DNA of 64,000 nt from Gimesia sp. (GTDB taxonomy: Bacteria > Planctomycetota > Planctomycetia > Planctomycetales > Planctomycetaceae). Below are positions 29,401 to 37,700 of this stretch, piece by piece. The notes under the pieces were generated by a model. It saw only the letters and a program-made list of their open reading frames with translations. It made no database searches and was not told the origin of the DNA. The stretch lies in assembly GCF_040219335.1 (NCBI RefSeq), contig NZ_JAVJSQ010000014.1, positions 62,001 through 126,000 of the forward strand, in the 5' to 3' direction. Position numbers and translations under genes: made by a program. Position 1 is the first letter of the stretch. The number at the start of each line of letters is the position of its first letter.

Positions 29401-30693
29401 GGAGTACAGCTCCCCATGATCCTGGATGATGTCCTCGTGAATTTCGATCAGGAACGGACCCGGGCTGCGATCAAAACGTTGAATGCCGTTGCGGCCAAGG
29501 GACAGCAGATCCTGCTCTTCACCTGTCACCTGCACCTGACGCAGCTCTTCGGAGAACAGGATATCACCGCCGTTCGCCTGCCGGCTTCCGATGTGGCGCG
29601 CAGTCACACCCCCGAAGTGATCCCGACAACCGTAATTGAAGAAGTTGTTGATGAGGAGATCGAAGAGGACGAATATTCGGAGCTCACAGAGGAGCCGACC
29701 TATGAAGAACCAGCCACGCTCGAAGTACTCTCTTACGAGCTCGACTGGTCAGATCCGCTGGACTGCCTTTCCGGGTTGAGTGACTCACAGATGCAGTCGC
29801 TGACGGAAGCGGATATCTGGACGATCCGCGATCTGCTTACCTTCTCTGCCGACGAGATCGCTGACGGGGTCGACGACGACAGTCTGACCGCTGGTCTGAT
29901 CTTCGAATGGCAGAGCCAGGCTCGACTGGCTGCCTGTATCCGCGGTCTGGCACCCACTCACGCCTTGCTGCTTGTCTCCTGTGGCATCACCGAACCCAAC
30001 GAAATTGCGGAGATGTCGTTTGCGGAACTCTGGTCGCTGGTGGAAGCCTGCCAGGATTCAACAGACATTCCACAGCAGTCTGTCATTACAGAAATCCGTG
30101 TGGAACAATGGATCCTCGGCGCACAACAGGCGCGTACGTTTACGCCAGAAGCCTCTGAGCCCCTCTCACAAACAGAGCAGGAACCGCATCAGGAAAAACG
30201 GGAATATCGGCACGATGGTTCACACCCCACCCCCGATTCACAGGGACCGAACATTCCCCCCTTTTACCTGAATCGTTCGATGCCCGTTGAAGATGCGCCT
30301 TCCATCGGACCGAAGACAGCCGAACGCCTGGAAGCGGCAGGCGTCTTTACCGTGAATGATCTGCTGGAATGTAATCCCGAGTTCGTTGCGAACAAACTCA
30401 ACGTGCAGCACATCAGAAAGCAGACCATCCGCAAATGGAAGAAACAGACGAAGCTGGTCTGCTGTATTCCCGGAATCCGCGGACACGACGCCCAGATTCT
30501 TGAAGGGTGCGGCCTGACCGAACCCGAAATAATCGCCCGGGCGATTCCTCAGGATCTGCTCGGGAAGGTCAATTCGTTCCTCAAAACCAAAAAGGGGCAA
30601 CGCATCCTCAGAGACGCCAAACATCCCGATCTGGAAGAAGTCTCTGACTGGATTCACTGGTCACAGAAAGCCCGCAAGCTGCAGACCGCCTGA
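26437..30693 (+). CDS. YhaN/SMC-like ATPase with two C-terminal DUF4332 modules
   Basis: A 1418-residue protein. Walker A is GPNETGKST (residues 31-39). Long coiled coils (about 180-470 and 540-930) flank a membrane-like hairpin at ~478-524 (AIAGTLLLLAGIW, then LVGLIYCLTGLFLGGLTWA). The second ATPase half has the ABC signature LSSGTREQ (~964) and Walker B MILDDVLVNFD (~992). After an acidic linker come two DUF4332 (helix-hairpin-helix-like) modules at about 1098-1225 and 1280-1415; the second has SIGPKTAERLEAAGVFTVND. YhaN-type proteins are Rad50-like partners of YhaO. The modules suggest nucleic-acid binding. It forms an operon with the degenerate Mre11-like gene. Confidence 0.88.
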   Translation: MKITRIHVDRFGNWHDLDLASLQAGINVFYGPNETGKSTLMRMIRGILYGFRPEENREQARVPDSIPWSALLDIKHQGQRYEIRRQSRAGGRGQFSFQAEARGISSQELLSSLHAGVKESVYENVFAIGLNELQELGTLHGEQVARHIYGLSLGPEGQAILDVSQQISANRQTCLSHNLKSGSLVDLYRKLDDVNSKLTSLKQQSQRFFQLSNELQQLREESDSLKKRKSGLQYQIRGHRFLERVFKPWQEVQTLQHKLKQLPVVHDFPVDGIAQLDEYDRKIKQTESRLIEVKAEIKRLRKEIEQYESDNELLEHAAQIQSLADQKDWIASLEQDFQEGQTEVRRLEQILEQYRPQNLSVDALAHIQTTPDNNQRLIQAAREYRMASHKRKQAHLRYKKASRRYQKKLAELQDKSGRLLNGQSIEQELKRARERMQHLERLSQLRFRESEFSIRQEAVREQLDRLQTHSRIPGWAKKTLFGFAIAGTLLLLAGIWRGVTDASLVGLIYCLTGLFLGGLTWAIKKHFEIDVNDQADELQDENWALDVHLRETRQEIDRLLEDEYFSLKLVKEGHSLSNPRHREQVPALSFNDENVLRTELLHDLAFKISELEQLQASQEQVQKTRQRLVRLRNRSQEIQREFSSKRHEWCECLKQLGLTETLKIEDAFRMWHQVSNASLYATQREQELRRIKPLGDIVNMFYRRVRELGLKLNRNQQQLDRPFEVVGEWERELELLSGQRKERARLRKEEKRLRQEADTLQLSLEELKHQRSSLLIQGGAANREEFLQRANSIDERLQLEELLADAQAELEKISRSEQEMAIVEEDLLNFDLQQNTDHLDMLNLELEDIERDLVSVAENMGRLKQDYQNAKTDRSSAQLRFQREQIQEQIRQAGSLWFSTELSAVGINQLRSEFERTSQPETLAIASDYLRQLTNDKYTNIWTPLGEQFPKIDDDQGHTLTVDELSSGTREQLFLAIRLAMVERFRNQGVQLPMILDDVLVNFDQERTRAAIKTLNAVAAKGQQILLFTCHLHLTQLFGEQDITAVRLPASDVARSHTPEVIPTTVIEEVVDEEIEEDEYSELTEEPTYEEPATLEVLSYELDWSDPLDCLSGLSDSQMQSLTEADIWTIRDLLTFSADEIADGVDDDSLTAGLIFEWQSQARLAACIRGLAPTHALLLVSCGITEPNEIAEMSFAELWSLVEACQDSTDIPQQSVITEIRVEQWILGAQQARTFTPEASEPLSQTEQEPHQEKREYRHDGSHPTPDSQGPNIPPFYLNRSMPVEDAPSIGPKTAERLEAAGVFTVNDLLECNPEFVANKLNVQHIRKQTIRKWKKQTKLVCCIPGIRGHDAQILEGCGLTEPEIIARAIPQDLLGKVNSFLKTKKGQRILRDAKHPDLEEVSDWIHWSQKARKLQTA

Positions 30694-30709
30694 TGGCATA
30701 CCTTGTGAA

Positions 30710-31912
30710 TTAACGTTCAATCTTCAACAGCTTGCGCCGCAACAGATCCAAAGCCGCTTTGGAAATGCGGCTCTTGGCGATAGCACGATTGACAGTTAAA
30801 CCGATTTCCTCCACCCAGGCTCCGTCGTCGCTCGCGAGAGCCACGAAGGCCTGCGGAGCATTTTCACGATCCTGCCAGGACTGATTCAGATCCAGCAGAA
30901 TGGCGAGACCAAAATCGCTGGCCTGCGTTTCCCGCGTGGATTTCGCCAGGGCCAGTGCGCCGTCTGCAGAAAACGCATCTACACTCGCCAGCACGGTCCC
31001 CCCTTTGAAACAGTCCGCCGCACCCGCAACCTCGGTCAATCGATAAGACAGCAGTCCTCCGGTGCCACATTCGCTGGCCGCCACACTGAGCTTGCTCTCG
31101 TTCAACAGGGTCACCACCACGTGTTCGAGCTCTTCATCTTCGTAACCGAAAATGTAGTCTCCCAGTCGTTCGCGAATCTGTTCATAGGTGGCTGATATCT
31201 TCTGCTCGCAATCATCGTTGGACTCACCCCTCGCTTTGATTCGCAGCGTGATGGTCGCTTCATGGGCTGTGATGCCAACCTCCGGATCGCGGCCCCGACT
31301 GGTGATATCCCCCAGCAGTTCTTCGGTCTTTGACTCCCCCACTCCGAAGCAGTTGATGCGGGCAAAGCGAATGATCCGCGTTCCACGAACCAGCCGCGGA
31401 AGGATGGACTCAAAAAACATCGGCTTCATTTCGGAAGGTACGCCTGGCATCGCCGCAATATGACAGATCCCCTCTCCCCCATCGCGGGGAACCGTCATCC
31501 AGATTCCCGGTGCCGTCCCATGTTCATTTTTGATGGGCTCTGCCCCCTCGGGGAACATCGCCTGAATCCGGTTCCGCTCGGGCATTTCGCGATACCGTTT
31601 CCGAAACATGCTTTCGATGATCGCCAACGATTCTGCATCGAGCACGAGATCCGCGCCCGTCAGACCTGCCATCGCCTGCCGCGTCAGGTCGTCCAGTGTG
31701 GGGCCCAGCCCCCCCGTGATCAAAATCAGATCGGAGCGGGAAGCCGACAGTCGCAGCTGATCGATGATCTCATCGAGGTTGTCAGCAATCGTCGTATGAA
31801 AGTGCGTCGCAATCCCTACCGCCGCGAGCTCCGTACTCAACCACTGGCTGTTCGTATCCAGCTTTTCGCCGTTTGTCAGCTCACTGCCGATTGCAATAAT
31901 CTCTGCTTGCAT
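30710..31912 (-). CDS. cinA: CinA family protein with degenerate C-terminal amidohydrolase domain
   Basis: A 400-residue protein. The N-terminal ~170 residues are a clear CinA/MoaB-like domain (EIIAIGSELTNGEKLDTNSQ, ITGGLGPTLDDLTR, MPGVPSEMKPMF). In the C-terminal part, the usual AESCTGG of nicotinamide-nucleotide amidase reads ASECGTGGLL, and the GIAGP segment is missing (AILLDLNQSW instead). The amidase half may be inactive or altered. CinA proteins take part in pyridine-nucleotide salvage and ADP-ribose pyrophosphate hydrolysis. It ends the minus-strand run from nfeD and converges with the ATPase gene (16 nt gap). Confidence 0.88.
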   Translation of the reverse strand: MQAEIIAIGSELTNGEKLDTNSQWLSTELAAVGIATHFHTTIADNLDEIIDQLRLSASRSDLILITGGLGPTLDDLTRQAMAGLTGADLVLDAESLAIIESMFRKRYREMPERNRIQAMFPEGAEPIKNEHGTAPGIWMTVPRDGGEGICHIAAMPGVPSEMKPMFFESILPRLVRGTRIIRFARINCFGVGESKTEELLGDITSRGRDPEVGITAHEATITLRIKARGESNDDCEQKISATYEQIRERLGDYIFGYEDEELEHVVVTLLNESKLSVAASECGTGGLLSYRLTEVAGAADCFKGGTVLASVDAFSADGALALAKSTRETQASDFGLAILLDLNQSWQDRENAPQAFVALASDDGAWVEEIGLTVNRAIAKSRISKAALDLLRRKLLKIER

Positions 31913-31974
31913 TCTTAATTTCCATCTCGGGTGGAACAGTCCGTCCCGCCTGCTGCTATTATATAGAATGTGCC

Positions 31975-33081
31975 TCAGGCACTTCCCGTACTGACTGCAC
32001 CCTGCACAGCCAGTTGATATTGTTCGACTGTTTTCTCGACCATCGTCTCCACCCGAAACTGCTGTCGTACCAGTTCCCGCGCCGACTCACCCATCGCCCG
32101 GGCTTTCAACGGATCATTGAGCAGTTTGAGAATGCTGTTGGACAGTGACTCGCTGTTGGACGGAGGAATCACCAGCCCGGTTTCGCCATCGCGAATCACC
32201 GAGTAGACGCCCCCAACCCCGGTAGCGATGACCGGCTTGGCCAGCGCCATCGCTTCCAGCATGATCGTTCCCAGCCCCTGACGTAATGAGGGCAGACAGA
32301 ATATATCCATTGCTTCCAGCGAGATGGCGAAGTCATACAGGTTGGGAACAAAAGTCACATTCGCCGTAATTTCCAGGTCACGAGCCAGATGCCGCAGGTT
32401 CCCTTCCTCGGGACCGGCGCCTGAAATCAGAAACTGCACATTGGGATTTTCTGCCAGCACACGACTGGCGGCCCCCAGGAAATAAGGGAGCCCCTTGATG
32501 GCTTCCAGCGGACCGGCCGTTCCGACTACCGGTTGATGATCAAGTGACAACACTGGTGACAGGTGGGAAACATCGGGGACATCCACGCCACTGGAAATCA
32601 CGAGTACGAAATCTTCCGGGAGTCCTGTGCGGGCGATCAGATCTTTTTTGACCGACTCACTGACGGTAATGATCCCGCGGCACCATTTTAAATCGATGCG
32701 CAGCTTTTCATCGCTCTGCAGATAGTCATTCACGGTCAGCAAGAACGGACGCTTTAATTTTCGCGCCATCCACTGTCCCTGCGGCAGCACATGTCGCGAC
32801 TGGATGTGAATCAGATTCGGGATGTTCTTCTCGGCTTCCTGTTTGACCAGACGCAGAACAGCCTGCCCCAGAATCGGCACATTCAGATTCCGATACTCGG
32901 TGATATCCAGCTTACTGCGGATGCCCGGATCGACTTTCGACGCATCAGGACAGACCACGCGTGCCCGAATTCCATAATCGGCGGTATAGTGGGCCAGTCG
33001 CAGGGTATAGGCAGAGGTTCCCCGCAATTCAAACGGCCCGGCAAACAGCAAAACTTTCATCGAGGAATCAACTTTACTCAT
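31975..33081 (-). CDS. Glycosyltransferase family 4 protein
   Basis: A 368-residue GT-B fold transferase. N-terminal: VLLFAGPFELRGTSAYTLRL. C-terminal donor domain: VGTAGPLEAIKGLPYFL, FLISGAGPEEGNLRHLARDL, and the EX7E-like segment LPSLRQGLGTIMLEAMALAK followed by PVIATGVGGV. It transfers a sugar from a nucleotide donor; acceptor and donor are not deducible. It lies between the FloA-associated hypothetical and cinA with short spacers (62-67 nt), so co-transcription is likely. Confidence 0.9.
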   Translation of the reverse strand: MSKVDSSMKVLLFAGPFELRGTSAYTLRLAHYTADYGIRARVVCPDASKVDPGIRSKLDITEYRNLNVPILGQAVLRLVKQEAEKNIPNLIHIQSRHVLPQGQWMARKLKRPFLLTVNDYLQSDEKLRIDLKWCRGIITVSESVKKDLIARTGLPEDFVLVISSGVDVPDVSHLSPVLSLDHQPVVGTAGPLEAIKGLPYFLGAASRVLAENPNVQFLISGAGPEEGNLRHLARDLEITANVTFVPNLYDFAISLEAMDIFCLPSLRQGLGTIMLEAMALAKPVIATGVGGVYSVIRDGETGLVIPPSNSESLSNSILKLLNDPLKARAMGESARELVRQQFRVETMVEKTVEQYQLAVQGAVSTGSA

Positions 33082-33148
33082 TCACTCTTTTTCCAGCGCT
33101 GTATTGCTTCTGTGAGTTTCGGGGAGACGAGACCGCCTGAGACACTCA

Positions 33149-33865
33149 TCAGGAACGACGTCGTGACTTCGGTGGGGAGAGAATCTCGCTCAGGATATAA
33201 GCCTGGCGAAATGACTGTTTGTCCTTGAGTGCATCGCGCAGAAGCTGGGCTGCCCCAATCCGCGGGCCAAGCTTGCTGCCTCCCGAACGACTACCAAAAG
33301 TGTCTGATAGATGCTGGCCGACTTTACTGTCGATCTGGCTATGCACCCGGGACTGCATATGTTTCTTCTGAGTCTTTTCAATCCGATCACGCAGCGATCC
33401 GCCCAGTCGCTTCTGCCGCTTCTGCTCTTCCAGTTCGTTGCGCTCGCGATGGGTGACTTTTTTCTTCCTGGGCTTCTGCTCAGGGGGTTTGCTGGCGGCC
33501 TGCTGCATCTTCTGCTGATAAGTGCTCGAAGCTGACGGTAATGGTTTTCTCTGACGGCGCTGTCGACGCGGCGTCGATGCAGCCGCTTCAATACCATCAT
33601 CCTCAAAGAAATCGATCTCCGCCGGTTCCGCTGCCCGGGCCTGCTGTGCTCGCGGTTCCTGTTTCTTTGCCTGCTGGGGATTCATCGCGTCCTGCAGAAA
33701 TTTTTCCAGCTCTTTCTGCAGTTGCGCTTTCTCTTTAGCCTTGCCGGGCTGTGCTTTATTCTTTTCCTTGGCGGCATTCGCGATTGCACTGGCGGCACTG
33801 ATCAGCAGAAACAGGATCCCGATTACGGCGCCCACCCAGTCTGCTGCTAAGATCGGAAAATTCAT
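33149..33865 (-). CDS. Membrane-anchored basic hypothetical protein next to floA
   Basis: A 238-residue protein with one N-terminal membrane segment (WVGAVIGILFLLISAASAIA). A long hydrophilic Lys/Arg/Gln-rich region follows with low complexity (RQRRQRKPLPS, EQKPRKKKVTHRERNELEE). A short conserved-looking C-terminal helix (RDALKDKQSFRQAYILSEIL) ends in basic residues. No family was recognised. Position directly after floA suggests a membrane-microdomain partner, which is inference. Confidence 0.65.
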   Translation of the reverse strand: MNFPILAADWVGAVIGILFLLISAASAIANAAKEKNKAQPGKAKEKAQLQKELEKFLQDAMNPQQAKKQEPRAQQARAAEPAEIDFFEDDGIEAAASTPRRQRRQRKPLPSASSTYQQKMQQAASKPPEQKPRKKKVTHRERNELEEQKRQKRLGGSLRDRIEKTQKKHMQSRVHSQIDSKVGQHLSDTFGSRSGGSKLGPRIGAAQLLRDALKDKQSFRQAYILSEILSPPKSRRRS

Positions 33866-33948
33866 AATTTACCCCAGTCGCTCTTAAATCCCGTCCAGTG
33901 GCATCGGCCTGGCTGTGAATCCCTTTCACAATCAAACAAGGCTCATGC

Positions 33949-34998
33949 TTAGCTGGTTGTAGATGGTTCCCGTTCGGGAGTCCCGATCATGTCACGCATC
34001 TTGGTATCGGCCTGTACGTTTTTGAGTTCATAGTAATCCAGGATCCCGATTTTTCCGGAACGAAACGCCTCGGCGATCGCTTCGGGCACCTTGGCTTCGG
34101 CCAACACTACCTGGGCCCGGTTTTCCTGGGTCAACGCGACCATTTCCTGCTCGCGAGCCTTCTGTTCTGCTCGTCGCTGTTCTGCTTTCGCCTGTGCCAC
34201 ACGCATTTCCGCTTCAGCGTGATCCGCCTGCAACCGGGCTCCGATGTTCTCACCCACATCAATGTCTGCGATATCGATCGAAACAATCGTGTAAGCGGTC
34301 TGCTTTTCCAGACCTTCGTTCAACACGATCTGCGTAATTTTATCCGGATTCTCCAGGACCTGTTCGTAAGTAGAAGTCGAACCGATGGCCTGCACAATCC
34401 CCTGTCCCACACGGGCGATCACCGTCTCTTCGGTTGCACCACCAACGAGCTGTTTCAGGTTGGTTCGCACGGTAACCCGGGCCCGTACATTCAACTGAAT
34501 TCCATCACCAGCCACTGCATCCAGAGTGCTGTTGGTCTTCCGGGGATCGGGACAGTCAATCACCTTGGGGTACACGCTCGTCCGCACGGCGTCTAAAATA
34601 TCGCGGCCCGCGAGGTCGATCGCCTGGGCAGACTGCCAGTCCAGATCGATTTTCGCCCGCTGGGCGGCAATCAGGGCGCGAATCACATTCGGTACATTTC
34701 CCCCGGCGAGGTAATGGGCTTCCAGATCACGCGTCGAAATATCATACGACTTGGTGACCCCGGCCTGAATCGCCATGATTTTACTACGGACGATAATGGT
34801 CGGGTTGACTTTACGAATCGTCATCATCACCAGATCGAAGAAACCGATTTTGGCTTTCGTCAACTTACACTGAATCCACAAACCGGCAAACCGGGCAAAC
34901 AACGCGAATATAAACAGCGCAAACAGAAAGACGACGATCCCCACAATCCAGATGATTGTGGTGTTATCATCGGCCGCTAATAGATTCAAGGTGCTCAT
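33949..34998 (-). CDS. floA: Flotillin-like protein FloA
   Basis: A 349-residue protein with an N-terminal membrane hairpin ([20 protein letters not shown]). The SPFH/flotillin region matches Flo[32 protein letters not shown]-like strand [18 protein letters not shown], then a coiled Ala/Glu-rich tail ([20 protein letters not shown]). FloA forms oligomeric membrane microdomains. nfeD is directly upstream (138 nt), the usual partnership. AGGA lies just upstream of ATG 34998. Confidence 0.94.
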   Translation of the reverse strand: MSTLNLLAADDNTTIIWIVGIVVFLFALFIFALFARFAGLWIQCKLTKAKIGFFDLVMMTIRKVNPTIIVRSKIMAIQAGVTKSYDISTRDLEAHYLAGGNVPNVIRALIAAQRAKIDLDWQSAQAIDLAGRDILDAVRTSVYPKVIDCPDPRKTNSTLDAVAGDGIQLNVRARVTVRTNLKQLVGGATEETVIARVGQGIVQAIGSTSTYEQVLENPDKITQIVLNEGLEKQTAYTIVSIDIADIDVGENIGARLQADHAEAEMRVAQAKAEQRRAEQKAREQEMVALTQENRAQVVLAEAKVPEAIAEAFRSGKIGILDYYELKNVQADTKMRDMIGTPEREPSTTS

Positions 34999-35136
34999 TC
35001 CTGCTTTCCTGTCCTGAGAAAAAGTAGATCCTGGTGTTGTTTGCTACGGCGGAACTCGACTTGGCAACCTGTCGGCTATCCGGATTTGATCATTGTAGAG
35101 AATTTTCGGGCTCGACTCCAGAGCCTGCCGACAGAA

Positions 35137-35733
35137 TCAGGTTTCGGGAACCTCAAAATCGAGAGAACCATCGGCCAGCGATTCGCGCTTTGGAGCAGTT
35201 TTTTCCTCTGTATCGGAACTCTCTTTAGCGGGTTTCTTAATCATTTTCACGACCAGACGCGTCCCTTCCACGGCTATGATCTCTACATCCACACGCGGAT
35301 CGATGATCATGCCCTGGCTTTCACAGTGGTGCCGCTCATGATCAACGATGACAAACCCACTGGGGTTCAAAAGAGTTTGCGTTTTTCCTGTTTTCCCGAC
35401 TAATGACCGCAGATGATCGGTCTCAGCCTGGAAACCACTGACTTCTTCCAGTGTCGGTACTTCGTGAATAAACTTCTTGCCCCAGGCGGTATTCGGAAAG
35501 ATTTTGACTGCCATGCCAATCGTTGTGGGTATCAGCACGATAATACTGGCGATATAAGTCCACCAGAAACCGGGGCTGGTTCCCCACCAGGCCATCCAGG
35601 CCCCCCAGAGCGAGGCAGCCATGCTCGACAATGCCAGCACGGCGATCAGCCCTCCCGAAGGAATGAAGATCTCAGCCACGAACATCATCAATGCTACGAT
35701 CAAGCCCAGAATGGCAATCAGCGAATAATCCAT
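35137..35733 (-). CDS. nfeD: NfeD family membrane protein
   Basis: A 198-residue protein with three membrane segments near the N-terminus (YSLIAILGLIVALMMFVAEI, IAVLALSSMAASLWGAWMA, WWTYIASIIVLIPTTIGMA). A C-terminal OB-fold-like domain carries SLVGKTGKTQTLLNPSGFVI and VEGTRLVVKMI. This is the short NfeD1b form without a protease domain. It normally partners with flotillin/FloA, which is the next gene. Confidence 0.9.
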   Translation of the reverse strand: MDYSLIAILGLIVALMMFVAEIFIPSGGLIAVLALSSMAASLWGAWMAWWGTSPGFWWTYIASIIVLIPTTIGMAVKIFPNTAWGKKFIHEVPTLEEVSGFQAETDHLRSLVGKTGKTQTLLNPSGFVIVDHERHHCESQGMIIDPRVDVEIIAVEGTRLVVKMIKKPAKESSDTEEKTAPKRESLADGSLDFEVPET

Positions 35734-35983
35734 CAGACCTCTCGACTCTCCTTGCGATCAGCTCACCCGACTTGGAATCCCGCAAGGAACAGCTGGGACC
35801 GACAGGTGAATCACACGGGGCATCAATATCGTATGCCTGTGCCAGACAGCAGCTTACGACACCGCTTTCCTATTGTACCTGCTTTGATCGGCAAGACAAG
35901 ACGCGAACGGAAATATCCCGCTCTACCAGCTGCGCGTATTCTCAGCGCAGCCGGGATGAGACAGACGAGGCACTGAAACCTGC

Positions 35984-37045
35984 TTATTTGTCACACAACA
36001 GTGACTGGCAGGGAAAGCAGTACTGCGGATCAGGCTGGTCGCTCAGATCCTCGATCCAGATGTTGCGAAAACGGACCGGATTGCGGTGATCCTGCAGCTT
36101 GATCGGATACAGCTCCGGTCCTTCCTGTTTACCTCCGCCGGTCTTGGCGACAATCGCATAATCCTGATGGACAGGAACCCCATTCAACAGCACGGTGATG
36201 TAAGCATCCTTGATCTTCTTCCCGTCCGCATCGAATTTGGGAGCAATAAAGCCGATGTCATAAGTCTGCCAGGACAAAGGTGGAAAACACATGTTGATGC
36301 GGGGACGCTTCTGCTTGTACAGACCACCGCACTCGTTCTCGACCCCTTCCAGGCCGAATGAATCCAGCACCTGGACTTCGTAGCGGCTCTGCAGATAAAT
36401 CCCACTGTTGCTGCGTGCCTGTCCGACAGCGTAAGGCATATAAGGCAGACGGAATTCGACATGCAGTCGATAGCTGCGATAGGTATGCTTGAACTCGGTT
36501 CCTTCTTTCAGCAGTCCCCCGGGAGTGATCTCGCCCCCGGTCAGCTCATCCACGGAAGAACCATTGAAAATCACAGTTGCCCCCGGTGGTGGCGTTGCGC
36601 CCAGTGTCACACTGCTCCGCTGGTATTTAGTCAGCTGCCCCAGCAGATGTCCTCTGTGATCCAGAATTTCTACAGGACCGTTCTTGTAAACCTGCAGCGT
36701 CAGGTCTTTTCCCTGCAGTGTCAGTACGTCCCCGTCCCGGGTTCCTTCCAGTTCTTCACGGGGAGAAAGGTTCCAACCGTTACCGGGCAGTCCGCCCTGG
36801 TAAAGTGAGGCGATGAAATGTCCATCGCCGCGGGCGACCACCTGCAGACCCAGAGCAGCCGAGCCACACCAGTTGCAGTCGGATCCGAGCGATCCATAGT
36901 ATTCACCCTGATAGAAAAAATCATCGTCGACATTCTTCAGATCGACCACGGCATAGTTCTTGTCGCCTTTAGGGGCCTGAGCAAATGCTGCGGATGTCAT
37001 CACGCAGCCTAAACAGCACAATCCTACGAACGCCTGACGCAACAT
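35984..37045 (-). CDS. Secreted DUF1080 (3-keto-disaccharide hydrolase-like) protein
   Basis: A 353-residue protein. ATG 37045 is preferred because AGAGAGGAT precedes it; the ATG at 37072 has no ribosome binding site. Signal peptide: QAFVGLCCLGCVMTSAAFAQ. The C-terminal concanavalin-like DUF1080 domain shows YRLHVEFRLPYMP, NSGIYLQSRYEVQVLDSFG, and LQDHRNPVRFRNIWIEDL. DUF1080 proteins include 3-keto-glycoside hydrolases and are greatly expanded in Planctomycetes. A Cys-rich tail (CFPCQSLLC) is unusual. It is divergent from the symporter pair. Confidence 0.9.
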   Translation of the reverse strand: MLRQAFVGLCCLGCVMTSAAFAQAPKGDKNYAVVDLKNVDDDFFYQGEYYGSLGSDCNWCGSAALGLQVVARGDGHFIASLYQGGLPGNGWNLSPREELEGTRDGDVLTLQGKDLTLQVYKNGPVEILDHRGHLLGQLTKYQRSSVTLGATPPPGATVIFNGSSVDELTGGEITPGGLLKEGTEFKHTYRSYRLHVEFRLPYMPYAVGQARSNSGIYLQSRYEVQVLDSFGLEGVENECGGLYKQKRPRINMCFPPLSWQTYDIGFIAPKFDADGKKIKDAYITVLLNGVPVHQDYAIVAKTGGGKQEGPELYPIKLQDHRNPVRFRNIWIEDLSDQPDPQYCFPCQSLLCDK

Positions 37046-37415
37046 TGATTCTCTATCCTCTCTATAAGCCATAGTCGAAATAGTCCGACCCTTTTATGTA
37101 AGCCCCCATTCTGAGGAGACTCACCCCGATTTGCAAGCCTTGAATTCAGGATTGGCCTATCTCTCACTCGGCTCCTGTAGGGCAGTTCCGGTGTTAACGA
37201 ACATTAACATTTCCGTGAAACAGCAGGTACGATCAGCAGGATTATGACGACAAAACGAACCGGTATGTTGTGACCTCACTTCATTTTTGGCACAATAGTT
37301 CAACAGTGCGATTCTGCAGGTCGTCGCTTGAGCCTGCTTCCCGCCGAAATCGGTTCTGCTCCGGCAGAGCCTGACCCACCCAGTCATGACTCTTGCAACA
37401 CAGAAAAGATGACCT
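37046..37415. other. Divergent intergenic region
   Basis: It separates the DUF1080 gene from the DUF3311/symporter pair. A small inverted repeat GTTAA-CGAACA-TTAAC at about 37194-37209 could be an operator. No gene is supported here. Confidence 0.4.
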
Positions 37416-37700
37416 ATGAGATACGCCGTTTATGGATTGGTTGTCATACTAATCATTCTCCACCAGGACAACTGGCTCTGGGATGACAAAAGACTCATCT
37501 TCGGATTCATGCCGATCACCCTGCTCTACCAGGCAGGAATCTCTGTCGGCGCCGCCATTGTCTGGTTTCTGGCGACCAAGTTTGCCTGGCCGCACCATCT
37601 GGAAGAAATCGCCCAGGATTCCCCCGCCCCGGCACCTGCTCCCACAGCAGCCCTCAAATCTGCCCCAGAACCTGACCAGGAAACAGGAGATACAGAATAA
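37416..37700 (+). CDS. DUF3311-like small membrane protein, symporter partner
   Basis: A 94-residue protein with two membrane segments (VYGLVVILIILHQ; FMPITLLYQAGISVGAAIVW) and a proline/alanine-rich soluble tail. Small DUF3311-type proteins commonly precede sodium:solute symporter genes. Its TAA overlaps the symporter ATG by one base (TAATG), so the two are translationally coupled. It is likely an accessory subunit. Confidence 0.82.
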   Translation: MRYAVYGLVVILIILHQDNWLWDDKRLIFGFMPITLLYQAGISVGAAIVWFLATKFAWPHHLEEIAQDSPAPAPAPTAALKSAPEPDQETGDTE

